Part shown: positions 41,823-50,494 of the stretch, piece after piece
How positions within the stretch are numbered: the first letter of the stretch is position 1
Layout: each line of letters starts with the position of its first letter
Assembly: GCA_014376435.1 (NCBI GenBank)
Contig: JACMRL010000038.1
Coordinates: forward strand, 1-64,000
Direction: 5' to 3'
Length of the DNA: 64,000 nt
From: Bdellovibrio sp.
GTDB lineage: Bacteria > Bdellovibrionota > Bdellovibrionia > Bdellovibrionales > Bdellovibrionaceae
The notes under the pieces: generated by a model
The model's input: the letters and a program-made list of their open reading frames with translations, nothing else
What the model was told of the DNA's origin: nothing
Databases searched by the model: none
Position numbers and translations under genes: made by a program

Positions 41823-43427
41823 ATGGAACATGTATCAACTGGCAAAAGTTATATCAATGAAGAACCGGGGCTTTTATCGTGGTTCACTTCGCTAGATCAT
41901 AAACGCATCGCGATTCTTTATTTCATCTCCGTCTTATTTTTCTTTTTTGTCGGCGGAATCATGGCTTTATTATTAAGACTTGAACTTTTCGCCCCAAATA
42001 CGACGGCTAACGTAGGTCAAATTTTAAAAAATGGCGATGTTTATAATCAAGTAATGACCTACCATGGAGCCATCATGGTTTTCATGGTGATCGTTCCCGG
42101 AATTCCGGCGATTTTCGGTAACTTCTTTTTACCCTTACAAATCGGCGCAAAAGATGTGGCTTTTCCACGTTTAAATCTACTTAGCTGGTATGTATTTATG
42201 ACGGGTGCTTTTTTAGCTGTCTGTACGTTCTTCTTTTCTAAAATCGATACTGGATGGACATTCTATACTCCTTATTCTATTCGTACCGGGACGTCAGTGG
42301 TGATGATGGTGGTTGCCGCTTTCATCATGGGAATGAGCTCAATTCTTACGGGCTTAAACTTCATTGTTACGGTTCATAAGTTACGTGCGCCGGGAATGAC
42401 TTTCTGGAGAATGCCTTTATTTACCTGGGCGATTTATTCAACGGCGATCATTCAGGTATTAGCGACTCCGGTTTTAGCGATCACGCTGTTATTATTAGCG
42501 ATGGAGCGCGTTTTCGGAGTAGGAATCTTTGATCCTAAACTGGGTGGAGACCCGGTTTTATTCCAACATTTTTTCTGGTTCTATTCGCATCCGGCGGTTT
42601 ACATCATGATCTTGCCGGCGATGGGAATTATCTCTGAGCTAATCACGACTTACTCGAAAAAAACTATTTTCGGTTACACGGCGATCGCGTACTCTTCCAT
42701 CGGTATTGCCGCCGTATCTTTCTTCGTTTGGGGACATCATATGTTTGTGTCGGGCCAATCTGAAGTTGCGGGCATTGTATTTTCGTTTTTAACCATGCTA
42801 GTTGGAGTTCCGACGGCAATTAAAATGTTTAACTGGTTAGCGACTTTATACAAAGGTTCGATTACGTTTTCGGCTCCGATGTTATATGCATTAGGATTTT
42901 TATTCTTATTCGCAATCGGCGGTATGACGGGTGTCATGCTTGCGGTTACTGCGGTCGATGTTCACTTTCACGATACTTACTTTGTGGTAGCCCATTTTCA
43001 CTACGTAATGGTGGGTGGAACATTAATGGCAATCATGGGTGGTATCTATCACTGGTTCCCAAAAATGTTCGGTAAAATGTATAATGAAACTGCGGCGATT
43101 GTTTCCTGGGTATTTATCTTTGTTGGTTTCAACGTCACTTTCTTTCCGCAATTTATTTTAGGTGCGAAAGGTATGCCCCGTCGTTACTTTGATTACGTGC
43201 CTGAGTACGAACAGTTAAATAAAATTTCAACGGTGGGTTCTTGGTTAATCGCAATCGGTTTCCTAATTAGTTTATACACAATCATTCGTGGTTTAACGAG
43301 CGGCGAAAAAGCTCCGGCAAATCCATGGGGAGCAAAAACTTTAGAGTGGCATGCTGAATCTCCGCCGATCATGCATAACTTTGAACATGATCCAATCGTG
43401 ACTGCGGGGCCTTATGAGTACAAGTAA
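41823..43427 (+). CDS. coxA: Cytochrome c oxidase subunit I
   Basis: This 534-residue protein has twelve membrane helices and the heme and CuB ligands: YHGAIMVFM for heme a, YSHPAVYIM for the first CuB His, VWGHHMF for the HH pair, and [13 protein letters not shown]. In helix VI the sequence is YSHPA, not GHPE, so the D-channel Glu is absent and the protein belongs to the A2 subtype with the YSHPxV motif. It pumps protons and reduces oxygen at the inner membrane. It overlaps coxC by 14 bases. Confidence 0.95.
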   Translation: MEHVSTGKSYINEEPGLLSWFTSLDHKRIAILYFISVLFFFFVGGIMALLLRLELFAPNTTANVGQILKNGDVYNQVMTYHGAIMVFMVIVPGIPAIFGNFFLPLQIGAKDVAFPRLNLLSWYVFMTGAFLAVCTFFFSKIDTGWTFYTPYSIRTGTSVVMMVVAAFIMGMSSILTGLNFIVTVHKLRAPGMTFWRMPLFTWAIYSTAIIQVLATPVLAITLLLLAMERVFGVGIFDPKLGGDPVLFQHFFWFYSHPAVYIMILPAMGIISELITTYSKKTIFGYTAIAYSSIGIAAVSFFVWGHHMFVSGQSEVAGIVFSFLTMLVGVPTAIKMFNWLATLYKGSITFSAPMLYALGFLFLFAIGGMTGVMLAVTAVDVHFHDTYFVVAHFHYVMVGGTLMAIMGGIYHWFPKMFGKMYNETAAIVSWVFIFVGFNVTFFPQFILGAKGMPRRYFDYVPEYEQLNKISTVGSWLIAIGFLISLYTIIRGLTSGEKAPANPWGAKTLEWHAESPPIMHNFEHDPIVTAGPYEYK

Positions 43428-44070
43428 GCTAATCAACGGAGTTCCAGTCGCGTCTCATTTTCGCGATGGGGCTCATCAATATGCAGCAAACAAAGAGGGT
43501 CTTTGGCTGTTCATGGTGACCGAGATTTTAATGTTCGGCGGTTTATTTGTCGGTTATGTAATTTTTCACTCGATCTATCCAGAAATGTTTGCCGAAGGTG
43601 CGAAGTATCTTGATTGGAGATTAGGTTTTGTAAATACGCTAGTTTTAATTTTCTCTTCATTTACGATGGCGTTGGGTATTTATTTTATTCAAGTGAAGCA
43701 AAATAAAAAAGCAACGATTGCATTAGCGATTACGGTTATTTGCGGCGCTATTTTTATGGCGATTAAGTATTTCGAGTACACTCATAAGTTTCACCTTGGT
43801 TTATATCCGGGCCGTTATTTACACATGCACGAAGGAACTCCGGAACACGCTAATTTAGGTATGTACTTTGGTTTTTACTATTGTATGTCGGGTCTTCACG
43901 GTATTCACGTTCTGATCGGAATGGGTTTAATTGTTTGGGTGATCATTAAAAATATGCGCGGAGATTTTAACGAAAAGTATTTTACGCCCGTCGAAGGTGT
44001 CGGAATTTTCTGGCATATCATCGATTTAATTTGGATCTTTTTATTTCCATTACTTTATTTGGTCGGGTAG
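43414..44070 (+). CDS. coxC: Cytochrome c oxidase subunit III
   Basis: This 218-residue subunit has five membrane helices, [23 protein letters not shown] for the first and [13 protein letters not shown] for the fourth, with GLHGIH as the usual lipid-binding site. It stabilises subunit I and the D-channel. It overlaps coxA and precedes coxD. Confidence 0.93.
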   Translation: MSTSKLINGVPVASHFRDGAHQYAANKEGLWLFMVTEILMFGGLFVGYVIFHSIYPEMFAEGAKYLDWRLGFVNTLVLIFSSFTMALGIYFIQVKQNKKATIALAITVICGAIFMAIKYFEYTHKFHLGLYPGRYLHMHEGTPEHANLGMYFGFYYCMSGLHGIHVLIGMGLIVWVIIKNMRGDFNEKYFTPVEGVGIFWHIIDLIWIFLFPLLYLVG

Positions 44071-44078
44071 GAGAAATT

Positions 44079-44435
44079 ATGGCAAGTAATCACGACACTC
44101 AATCACATGATAATCACTCAGCGCATGCGCACGATGAACATCACATCATGCCTTTAAGTACGTATTTAAAAGTAGCGGGGGCTTTGTTCCTTCTTACTTT
44201 TTTAACGGTTGGTGCGCACGCCCTGCGTGAACACTTCGAACCATTTGCGGCGATCATCGCATTTTCGATTGCGGCAGTAAAAGCTTACCTAGTGATGGCT
44301 TGGTTCATGCATTTAAAATATGATGTACCTTCAAACCGCATCATCTTCGCAACAGGATTTATTTTCTTAGCGCTTTTATTCGGAATTTGTATGTTAGATA
44401 TCTATACTCGTGTCTTTCAAGGACCTGTTCTTTAG
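44079..44435 (+). CDS. coxD: Cytochrome c oxidase subunit IV (caa3 type)
   Basis: I start at ATG 44079, with a GGAG site, so the product is 118 residues. A His-rich polar start (residues 1-25) is followed by three membrane helices with FLTVGAHALREHFEPFAAIIAF and VMAWFMHLKYD, the pattern of prokaryotic subunit IV. It is 8 bases after coxC. It is the last oxidase subunit and overlaps the heme O synthase start. Confidence 0.85.
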   Translation: MASNHDTQSHDNHSAHAHDEHHIMPLSTYLKVAGALFLLTFLTVGAHALREHFEPFAAIIAFSIAAVKAYLVMAWFMHLKYDVPSNRIIFATGFIFLALLFGICMLDIYTRVFQGPVL

Positions 44436-45318
44436 TTTTGTGTTTAAAACCTACAGCAGTCTGACAAAATTCGGAATTGTGATTTTTGTTTTGCTAGCCG
44501 GTCTTGCCGGCTATGCGACCAGTTTTGAGATTGAGCAGGCTTTTCAGTGGAGACATTTGCTGTGGTTCGTAGGTGGTCTTTACTTTCTTAGCTCGGGTAG
44601 CCTGGCCCTGAATCAGGTTCAAGAATATAAGTTAGATCAAAAAATGCCCCGTACACAAAATCGTCCGATCGCTAGTGGGAAAATTAAACCTGCCGCGGGC
44701 CTAATTTTATCTTTAGCGATGATATTTTCGGGCACAGGAATGATGTACGAACTTTCACCGATGGCGGGTCACTTGTCGCTGGTGTCCGTACTTTTTTATA
44801 ACGTGTTTTATACAATGTACTGGAAACCGAAATGGATCTTTGCGGCAGTTCCGGGCGCAATTCCGGGAGCGTTGCCGATCACGATTGGGTATGCAGTAAA
44901 TAATTCTAATATTTTAAATTCTGATTCAGTTTATTTATTTCTGATCATGTTTTTATGGCAGATGCCGCACTTCTGGACGTTGGCGATCAAATATAAAGAA
45001 GATTACCGGTTAGGTGGTATTCCGACTTTACCAACGGCGCTGGGAGTTCATAAAACTTTATTTCATGTAGGGCTTTATACTTTTACTTACGCGGGTGTGG
45101 CGATTGCTTCGCCGTTTTTCTTACACTCCAGCTGGTTTTTTGCGGCTTTAGTATTTCCGTTTGCATTTATGTTATTAAAAGAATTTTTTCGCGTTTATAA
45201 ATCGGATGCGCAAGAAAGATGGTTTGCTTTTTTTATGTGGACCAACATTAGCATGTTAGTTTTTGTGTTTGTTCCGGCCATCGATAAATGGAGCTTTCTA
45301 TTTTTTGACCGCGGCTAA
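44410..45318 (+). CDS. ctaB: Protoheme IX farnesyltransferase (heme O synthase)
   Basis: The UbiA-fold enzyme has the NxxxD motifs: NQVQEYKLDQKMPRTQNRPI in loop 1-2 and YKEDYRLGGIPTLP in loop 5-6, and about eight membrane helices. It attaches a farnesyl group to heme b, the first step to the heme of the oxidase encoded upstream. GTG 44410 overlaps coxD by 26 bases; GTG 44440 is an alternative. The 302 residues fit the family. Confidence 0.85.
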   Translation: MSFKDLFFSFVFKTYSSLTKFGIVIFVLLAGLAGYATSFEIEQAFQWRHLLWFVGGLYFLSSGSLALNQVQEYKLDQKMPRTQNRPIASGKIKPAAGLILSLAMIFSGTGMMYELSPMAGHLSLVSVLFYNVFYTMYWKPKWIFAAVPGAIPGALPITIGYAVNNSNILNSDSVYLFLIMFLWQMPHFWTLAIKYKEDYRLGGIPTLPTALGVHKTLFHVGLYTFTYAGVAIASPFFLHSSWFFAALVFPFAFMLLKEFFRVYKSDAQERWFAFFMWTNISMLVFVFVPAIDKWSFLFFDRG

Positions 45319-45974
45319 CTAAGCTTCAACTCTGCCGGGGTGTCGATTTGGCGGTACGGGTGCGCCTTGATGAATGCTTCGTGCTTGATGCAATTCTCGT
45401 TAATGCGATTAAGTGTTTCAAATCTTGAAATATCAAAACCGAAGCGGGCGGCTGCAAAAATTTGTGGTACCACAAATAGATCGGCGGCCGTGATTTCATT
45501 TCCGAAACAGAAATTTTTAGCGGTCGATTCGATTATTTTTTCAATCGCCGCGAAACCTTTTTCACTCCACATCTGTGCCCATCGGTTTTTGTCTTCTTGT
45601 GAATAACCGTGAGTTTTTTCTAAGTACTGCATTACTTTTAAATTTTGTAATGGATGGATATCTGAATTTACGTTTTCGCAAACTTGTCTGACTTTTGCTC
45701 TTAAAAATATATCTGCAGGACGTAATTGATAAGTATCAGGAAAGGCTTCATCTAAATATTCAAGGATGGCGACACTTTGTGAAATCACTTTTCCATCATC
45801 CGATAATGTTGGTAAACCACCGATCGGATTTAATTTTCGGTATTCAGCAGAGTTTTGTTCTCCGCCATTACTTAATAGATGAATCGCTTTGTAATCGAAC
45901 TTAAGGTTTTTCAAGTGCAGAGCGATGCGTATGCGATAAGAAGTTGAGCTACGAAAATAATTATAAAGCGTCAT
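45315..45974 (-). CDS. maiA: Maleylacetoacetate isomerase (zeta-class GST)
   Basis: The 219-residue protein matches zeta GST: YNYFRSSTSYRIRIALHLKN with the SSxxxR active-site motif, NPIGGLPTLSDDG, ISQSVAILEYLDE, and NSDIHPLQNLKV in the C-domain. It isomerises maleylacetoacetate to fumarylacetoacetate in tyrosine breakdown, with glutathione as cofactor. The fumarylacetoacetase-family gene at 46654 encodes a plausible next step. It converges with ctaB. Confidence 0.9.
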   Translation of the reverse strand: MTLYNYFRSSTSYRIRIALHLKNLKFDYKAIHLLSNGGEQNSAEYRKLNPIGGLPTLSDDGKVISQSVAILEYLDEAFPDTYQLRPADIFLRAKVRQVCENVNSDIHPLQNLKVMQYLEKTHGYSQEDKNRWAQMWSEKGFAAIEKIIESTAKNFCFGNEITAADLFVVPQIFAAARFGFDISRFETLNRINENCIKHEAFIKAHPYRQIDTPAELKLS

Positions 45975-46081
45975 AACTCATGTTAAACCAGGTTAGACGT
46001 ATTCTCCACATATTGCTGCAATGGGTCTACTAGTCTTTGTCCTGAACTCTTGGTAAAGTTTTGCTTACACAGGAGATCTTT

Positions 46082-46645
46082 ATGAATAAAATTATCGCAA
46101 TCGGTATACTGCTTTTGTCTGCAACTGTTTTCGCTCAGAAAAATTCACCAAATATTTCTTATTCAATGCCGGCTTTAGAAGTCGGTTTTAAATGGAATAC
46201 GATGGATATTAGCGGCGCGACTTCGAACAAACAAGAAATCGGCTTTCAATTAGGTGGATCTACGGTGTTAAACTTAACTCCAAGCATTGGTCTAAAAACA
46301 GGTTTGTTCTACTCAGAAAGACCATTCCGCTCTGAAACATTAGGAATCGAAACGAAAGGTAAATTAACTTACGTAGAAGTGCCGGTCTTCTTTATGTTAA
46401 AATTTGAAGAGTACGCAGGAATCTACTTAGGTCCATCATTAGCGATTAAAATGGGTGATGAAGTAAATAGAGGTTCGTTATCTGAAATCAAAAGTACAAT
46501 TATTCCGATCACAATCGGCGCACAGTTTAAATTTACTCCAAGTTTAGGCATCAATATCTTTTTCGAAAACACTTCGGGCGATTTAGCTAAAGGTCTTTCG
46601 AATTCTCGCGCGGCGGGCGTTAACTTAATGATCGCTTTTGACTAG
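46082..46645 (+). CDS. Outer-membrane beta-barrel protein
   Basis: ATG 46082, after an AGGAGAT site, starts a signal peptide (NKIIAIGILLLSATVFAQ). The 187-residue product has alternating amphipathic strands (EVGFKWNTMD, IGFQLGGSTVLNL, KLTYVEVPVFFMLKFE, YLGPSLAIKMG) and ends with a short C-terminal strand. It fits the OmpA/porin-like small barrel type. It is followed by the fumarylacetoacetase-like gene. Confidence 0.7.
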   Translation: MNKIIAIGILLLSATVFAQKNSPNISYSMPALEVGFKWNTMDISGATSNKQEIGFQLGGSTVLNLTPSIGLKTGLFYSERPFRSETLGIETKGKLTYVEVPVFFMLKFEEYAGIYLGPSLAIKMGDEVNRGSLSEIKSTIIPITIGAQFKFTPSLGINIFFENTSGDLAKGLSNSRAAGVNLMIAFD

Positions 46646-46653
46646 GACTCTTT

Positions 46654-47637
46654 ATGAAATTAGGAACCTTAAAATCAAAATCTCTTGATGGCGAACTAGT
46701 TGTTATTGCGAAAGATTTAAAATCCTTTGTGCGCGCTAGTGCGGTGGTTCCTTCAATGCGTGAAGCCGTTGAGAAATGGTCCAGCGTAGAACCCTTATTA
46801 AAAAAAATATCTGATGACTTAAATACCGGAAAACTAAGTAACGCTGAAAAAGTAACGGATGAAAAAATATTTCATTCAGCGTTACCGCGTACTTGGTTAT
46901 TTGCAGATGGCTCTGCCTTTATTCACCATATTAAATTGGTGCGTAAAGCCCGTAATGCCGAAGTGCCAGAGACTTTATTGACTGTGCCTTTGATGTACCA
47001 AGCCGAGAGCGGCCGTTTCTTAGCTCCACTGGATGAGATTCCACAAGTGGATTTCGCGCACGGAACTGATTTTGAAGCCGAAGTGGGCGTGATTACTGAT
47101 CATGTACCAATGGGCGTATCTGCTGAAAAAGCATTATCACATATTAAACTAATTGTTTTAATTAACGACGTTTCTTTGCGTGGACTTATCCCGGGTGAAC
47201 TAGCGCAGGGTTTTGGTTTTTTTCAAAGTAAACCGAACAAAGCTTTATCTCCGGTTGCCTTAACGATTGATGAATTAGGTGAGCACTGGAAAAACGGTCG
47301 CGTAGAATTGCCTTTAGACGTTCGCTACAACGGTGAATTTTTCGGTAAAGCAAATGCTAAAGAAATGCATTTTCACTTCGGACAATTAATTGCCCACGCG
47401 GCAAAAACCCGCGATCTAGCGGCGGGAACATTAATCGGCAGTGGTACGGTTGCCAATGAAGACCCAACGGTGGGTTCAAGCTGTTTAGCGGAGAAGCGCA
47501 CGCTGGAACAAATTAACGATGGTAAAATTTCGACTCCATTTATGAAAGAAAACGATACCATCGAAATCGAGATGAAGAATTCAAAGGGTGAGAGCTTATT
47601 TGGCCGTATTTTTCAAAAGGTAAAAAAAGCCGAATAA
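46654..47637 (+). CDS. Fumarylacetoacetate hydrolase family protein
   Basis: The 327-residue protein matches FAH: LPRTWLFADGSAFIHHIKLVRKAR, GTDFEAEVGVITDH with metal ligands, VLINDVSLRGL, and FFQSKPNKALSPVA. GSGTVANEDPTVGSSCLAEKR is a typical FAH end. It would cleave fumarylacetoacetate or a related acylpyruvate. With maiA encoded nearby, a tyrosine-degradation role is likely. It starts 8 bases after the barrel gene. Confidence 0.8.
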   Translation: MKLGTLKSKSLDGELVVIAKDLKSFVRASAVVPSMREAVEKWSSVEPLLKKISDDLNTGKLSNAEKVTDEKIFHSALPRTWLFADGSAFIHHIKLVRKARNAEVPETLLTVPLMYQAESGRFLAPLDEIPQVDFAHGTDFEAEVGVITDHVPMGVSAEKALSHIKLIVLINDVSLRGLIPGELAQGFGFFQSKPNKALSPVALTIDELGEHWKNGRVELPLDVRYNGEFFGKANAKEMHFHFGQLIAHAAKTRDLAAGTLIGSGTVANEDPTVGSSCLAEKRTLEQINDGKISTPFMKENDTIEIEMKNSKGESLFGRIFQKVKKAE

Positions 47638-47653
47638 TTAATTCGGTGATTGC

Positions 47654-48550
47654 ATGAAAAATTATTTTGTTTATCCACAGTTTTATTCAGATTCAAAAAA
47701 GCTAAGACAAGAGTTTGTCGACAATTTTAAAAACGCTAAAGCGACTGATGCGAAGCGCTTTGTGTGGGATTACTGGTACGACGAAGACCAGTATCATTTA
47801 ATTCGCACTCCCGCGTTTTATTATTTCTCTAAAAAATTATATCAAGATTTTCATTCACACTTGGTGCAATGGGGCCGCGAAAATTTAGGTTGCCACGATA
47901 TTTCGCCTCCGTGGTTGAGTTATTATGTAGATGGGTGTTACCAAAATTTGCATTCAGATGTTCCGCATGGACCATGGGCCTTTGTTTATTCATTAACGCC
48001 TAATCAAAAAGAATTTCGTGGCGGCGAGACCTTAATTTTGAAAGAAAAAACTCTAAATTACTGGTCTGATTTCAACGAGCAAAAAAAATATGAATATAAA
48101 AGCTTTGTTGAATTAATTCCTTCGAAGATGAATCAGTTGATTGTGTTTGATCCACGATTTCCGCATGGAGTAAGCGAAGTAAAGGGTACTCGCGATCCTT
48201 TGAAGGCTCGCTTAGTTGTACATGGTTGGTTTGTGAACCCAAGACCTTACGTCGTTGGTGGATTGAAAACGGCGCAAGTGCAAAAAGCGTTAGACGGAGC
48301 TTTCGCTCAACTAAGCAATGTACTTTCTAAAATTGAATTACTGAATGGTACGGTATCGCTTCGTTTGCAAGTTAGTCCGCAAGGGCACGTGCAGCAGTTG
48401 AAATTATTAACCAGTACTTTGAAATCGCTTTCGTCTGTTCAGGCTGATGAAAAGTACTTGCTTAAAGAGCTTAAACAGATTTTCGCTAGTTCGATTTTTC
48501 CGAAAACAAGCCAGGCATCGTCGATCACGATTCCGCTCATGTTTAAATAA
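47654..48550 (+). CDS. 2-oxoglutarate/Fe(II) oxygenase-like protein
   Basis: A 298-residue protein with a double-stranded beta-helix domain: YYVDGCYQNLHSDVPHGPWAFVYSLT has the HxD iron ligands, EFRGGETLIL is the usual strand, and LIVFDPRFPHGVSEV gives the second His. Residues LKARLVVHGWF contain the 2-oxoglutarate Arg. The C-terminal 90 residues are an additional beta/helical domain. The substrate is unknown; related enzymes hydroxylate proteins or small molecules. The gene precedes oxyR. Confidence 0.75.
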   Translation: MKNYFVYPQFYSDSKKLRQEFVDNFKNAKATDAKRFVWDYWYDEDQYHLIRTPAFYYFSKKLYQDFHSHLVQWGRENLGCHDISPPWLSYYVDGCYQNLHSDVPHGPWAFVYSLTPNQKEFRGGETLILKEKTLNYWSDFNEQKKYEYKSFVELIPSKMNQLIVFDPRFPHGVSEVKGTRDPLKARLVVHGWFVNPRPYVVGGLKTAQVQKALDGAFAQLSNVLSKIELLNGTVSLRLQVSPQGHVQQLKLLTSTLKSLSSVQADEKYLLKELKQIFASSIFPKTSQASSITIPLMFK

Positions 48551-48557
48551 GGAAGTT

Positions 48558-49514
48558 ATGACGTTGACGCAGTTAAATTATATCGTGGCCGTTGACCGAT
48601 TCAAAAATTTTGGTCAGGCCGCCCATAGTTGCGCAGTAACTCAACCCACTTTGAGTATGCAAATTCAAAAATTAGAAGCCGCGATCGGTTTAATTTTATT
48701 TGATCGCTCTGAGCAGCCGATCAAAACGACGAAAGCCGGTGAAGCGCTAATTAAGCAAGCAAAAGTCATTTTGCGCGAAGCCGCTAAATTTAACGAATTA
48801 GTGATTGAAGATAAAGATGAAACCAGAGGAGAAATTCGCATCGGGGTTATTCCGACTTTGGCTCCGTATTTAATGCCTTTATTCTTAAAAGACTTCATGA
48901 AGCAGAATCCAAATTTACGGGTAGTGGTTGAAGAACTACAAACATCACAGATTTTAGAAAAGCTCGATGATTCAGATTTAGATATTGGTTTACTAGTTAC
49001 GCCCATCGAACATGAAGGTTTAAAATCAGAACCTATTTTCTACGAGCCTTTTTTAGCTTATGTTTCTGAGAAATCAAATTTGGCTAAATTTGCCAAAGTT
49101 GAACAAAAAGATTTAAACTCGAATGAACTTTGGCTTTTGACGGACGGTCACTGTTTTCGTGAGCAATCATTATTACTTTGTAAAAACCGTAAAAAGACGT
49201 CTGATCTGAATAAACAACTTCTATTCGAGAGCGGAAGCTTAGAAACTTTGAAAAAAATGATCGATCAAGAAAGCGGTTTTACTTTATTACCGTTTTTAGC
49301 AACGATGGACATGAAAACTTCAAAGCGATTAAAAGAATTTACTAATCCAGTTCCTTCACGCGAAGTCAGCGTGATTTACAATCAGCACTATCGAAAAGAT
49401 AAACTTAAAGCGAACCTGATTGAAACGATCCAAAAACATTTACCCAAAGAAGTGGCTAGGTCTACGACAAAATCAGTTCAAGTCATTGATCTGCCCTCGG
49501 GACATCAAGTTTGA
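48558..49514 (+). CDS. oxyR: Hydrogen-peroxide sensor/regulator OxyR
   Basis: I choose ATG 48558, 7 bases after the previous stop and with AAGGAAG upstream. The 318-residue LysR-type regulator has an N-terminal winged helix (FGQAAHSCAVTQPTLSMQIQKLE) and an effector domain with DGHCFREQSLLLC, in which Cys199 and Cys208 match the redox pair of E. coli OxyR. It should activate antioxidant genes upon oxidation. The OsmC-type peroxide-resistance gene follows on the opposite strand and is a plausible target. Confidence 0.9.
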   Translation: MTLTQLNYIVAVDRFKNFGQAAHSCAVTQPTLSMQIQKLEAAIGLILFDRSEQPIKTTKAGEALIKQAKVILREAAKFNELVIEDKDETRGEIRIGVIPTLAPYLMPLFLKDFMKQNPNLRVVVEELQTSQILEKLDDSDLDIGLLVTPIEHEGLKSEPIFYEPFLAYVSEKSNLAKFAKVEQKDLNSNELWLLTDGHCFREQSLLLCKNRKKTSDLNKQLLFESGSLETLKKMIDQESGFTLLPFLATMDMKTSKRLKEFTNPVPSREVSVIYNQHYRKDKLKANLIETIQKHLPKEVARSTTKSVQVIDLPSGHQV

Positions 49515-50086
49515 GTATTTTTGTAGAGTTTTCACAAAAATACAAAACTCCACGGCAAGTTCAGCGCTTTATTAGTTCATTGAAGTATAATGAATCCGAT
49601 TCAATTCAATCGGCTAAGCGCGGCTTAAAAAGTAAATGCGTCCACTGTCTTGAAGGTGCATTTATCGCCGCTGCTATTTTAGAGCACCGAGGTTATCCAC
49701 CTTTAGTAATGAGCTTAGAAAGTTTAGATAATCTTGATCACGTGATGTTCGTTTTTAAAGAAAAAGGTCTTTGGGGCGCGGTAGCGCAATCTAGTGACCG
49801 GGGTTTACGTGGTCGCGCGCCTTTTTACCATAGTTTAAAAGCGCTCGCGATGAGTTACTTCGATCCGTATATTGATAAAACGGGTTGTATCACCGCCTAT
49901 CAAGTCGCAAATTTAAATAATATTAAAGCCGATTGGCGCTCAAGCGATCGTAACGTTAAAAAAGCCGAAGATTATTTAATTAAAATTCGGCACATTAAAA
50001 TTCCGTACAATAAAAAAAGGCATCACAAATTTCGTGATTTTTGTATAGCGAACAAGATTTTAGCTCGCCATAAAAATTGGTGGTAA
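49511..50086 (+). CDS. Transglutaminase-like Cys-His protein downstream of oxyR
   Basis: The TTG start at 49511 overlaps the oxyR stop by 4 bases. The 191-residue protein has KSKCVHCLEGAFIAAAILEHRG followed by NLDHVMFVFKEKGLWGAVAQSSD, which resembles a Cys-then-His active-site plan of transglutaminase-like or NlpC-type folds. The Cys/His pair is a guess by pattern. There is no signal peptide or membrane segment. It probably belongs to the oxyR operon. Confidence 0.5.
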   Translation: MSIFVEFSQKYKTPRQVQRFISSLKYNESDSIQSAKRGLKSKCVHCLEGAFIAAAILEHRGYPPLVMSLESLDNLDHVMFVFKEKGLWGAVAQSSDRGLRGRAPFYHSLKALAMSYFDPYIDKTGCITAYQVANLNNIKADWRSSDRNVKKAEDYLIKIRHIKIPYNKKRHHKFRDFCIANKILARHKNWW

Positions 50087-50494
50087 TTAAAGCGTGTAAC
50101 GAATTTCAACCGGCACTACGATGTCGGGATGAAGTGACTTCTTCACCGGACAGGCATTGGCCACGTGTTCGATTTTACTGCGATAATCTTCGGGAATATT
50201 TTTTGGCATATTGATAACTGTTTTAAGGCTAGCCACGCGACGTGGATTTGGATTCATTTCTTTTTCGACTGAAATTGTCGAATTACTAATATCGTGACCA
50301 TCGCGTTCAGCAACAATCGCGATTGTAGTTAATATACAAGTACCTAAAGCAGCGGCAATTAAATCAGTTGGCGAGAACTTTTCGCCGCGCCCCTGGTTAT
50401 CAGTGGGCGCGTCTGTTTCAATAATTGATTGTGAAGGCTCGTGCTTAGCTTTGCAGTGTTTTTCCCCGGTGTAAGTCGCTGTCATTCTGACCAT
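50087..50494 (-). CDS. OsmC/Ohr-family peroxiredoxin
   Basis: The 135-residue protein follows OsmC: GEKFSPTDLIAAALGTCILTT with the first Cys, and HVANACPVKKSLHPDI with the second. The two Cys reduce organic hydroperoxides. The first 17 residues overlap the 3' end of lon on the same strand. ATG 50485 is an alternative start. It lies opposite oxyR, a possible regulator. Confidence 0.85.
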   Translation of the reverse strand: MVRMTATYTGEKHCKAKHEPSQSIIETDAPTDNQGRGEKFSPTDLIAAALGTCILTTIAIVAERDGHDISNSTISVEKEMNPNPRRVASLKTVINMPKNIPEDYRSKIEHVANACPVKKSLHPDIVVPVEIRYTL

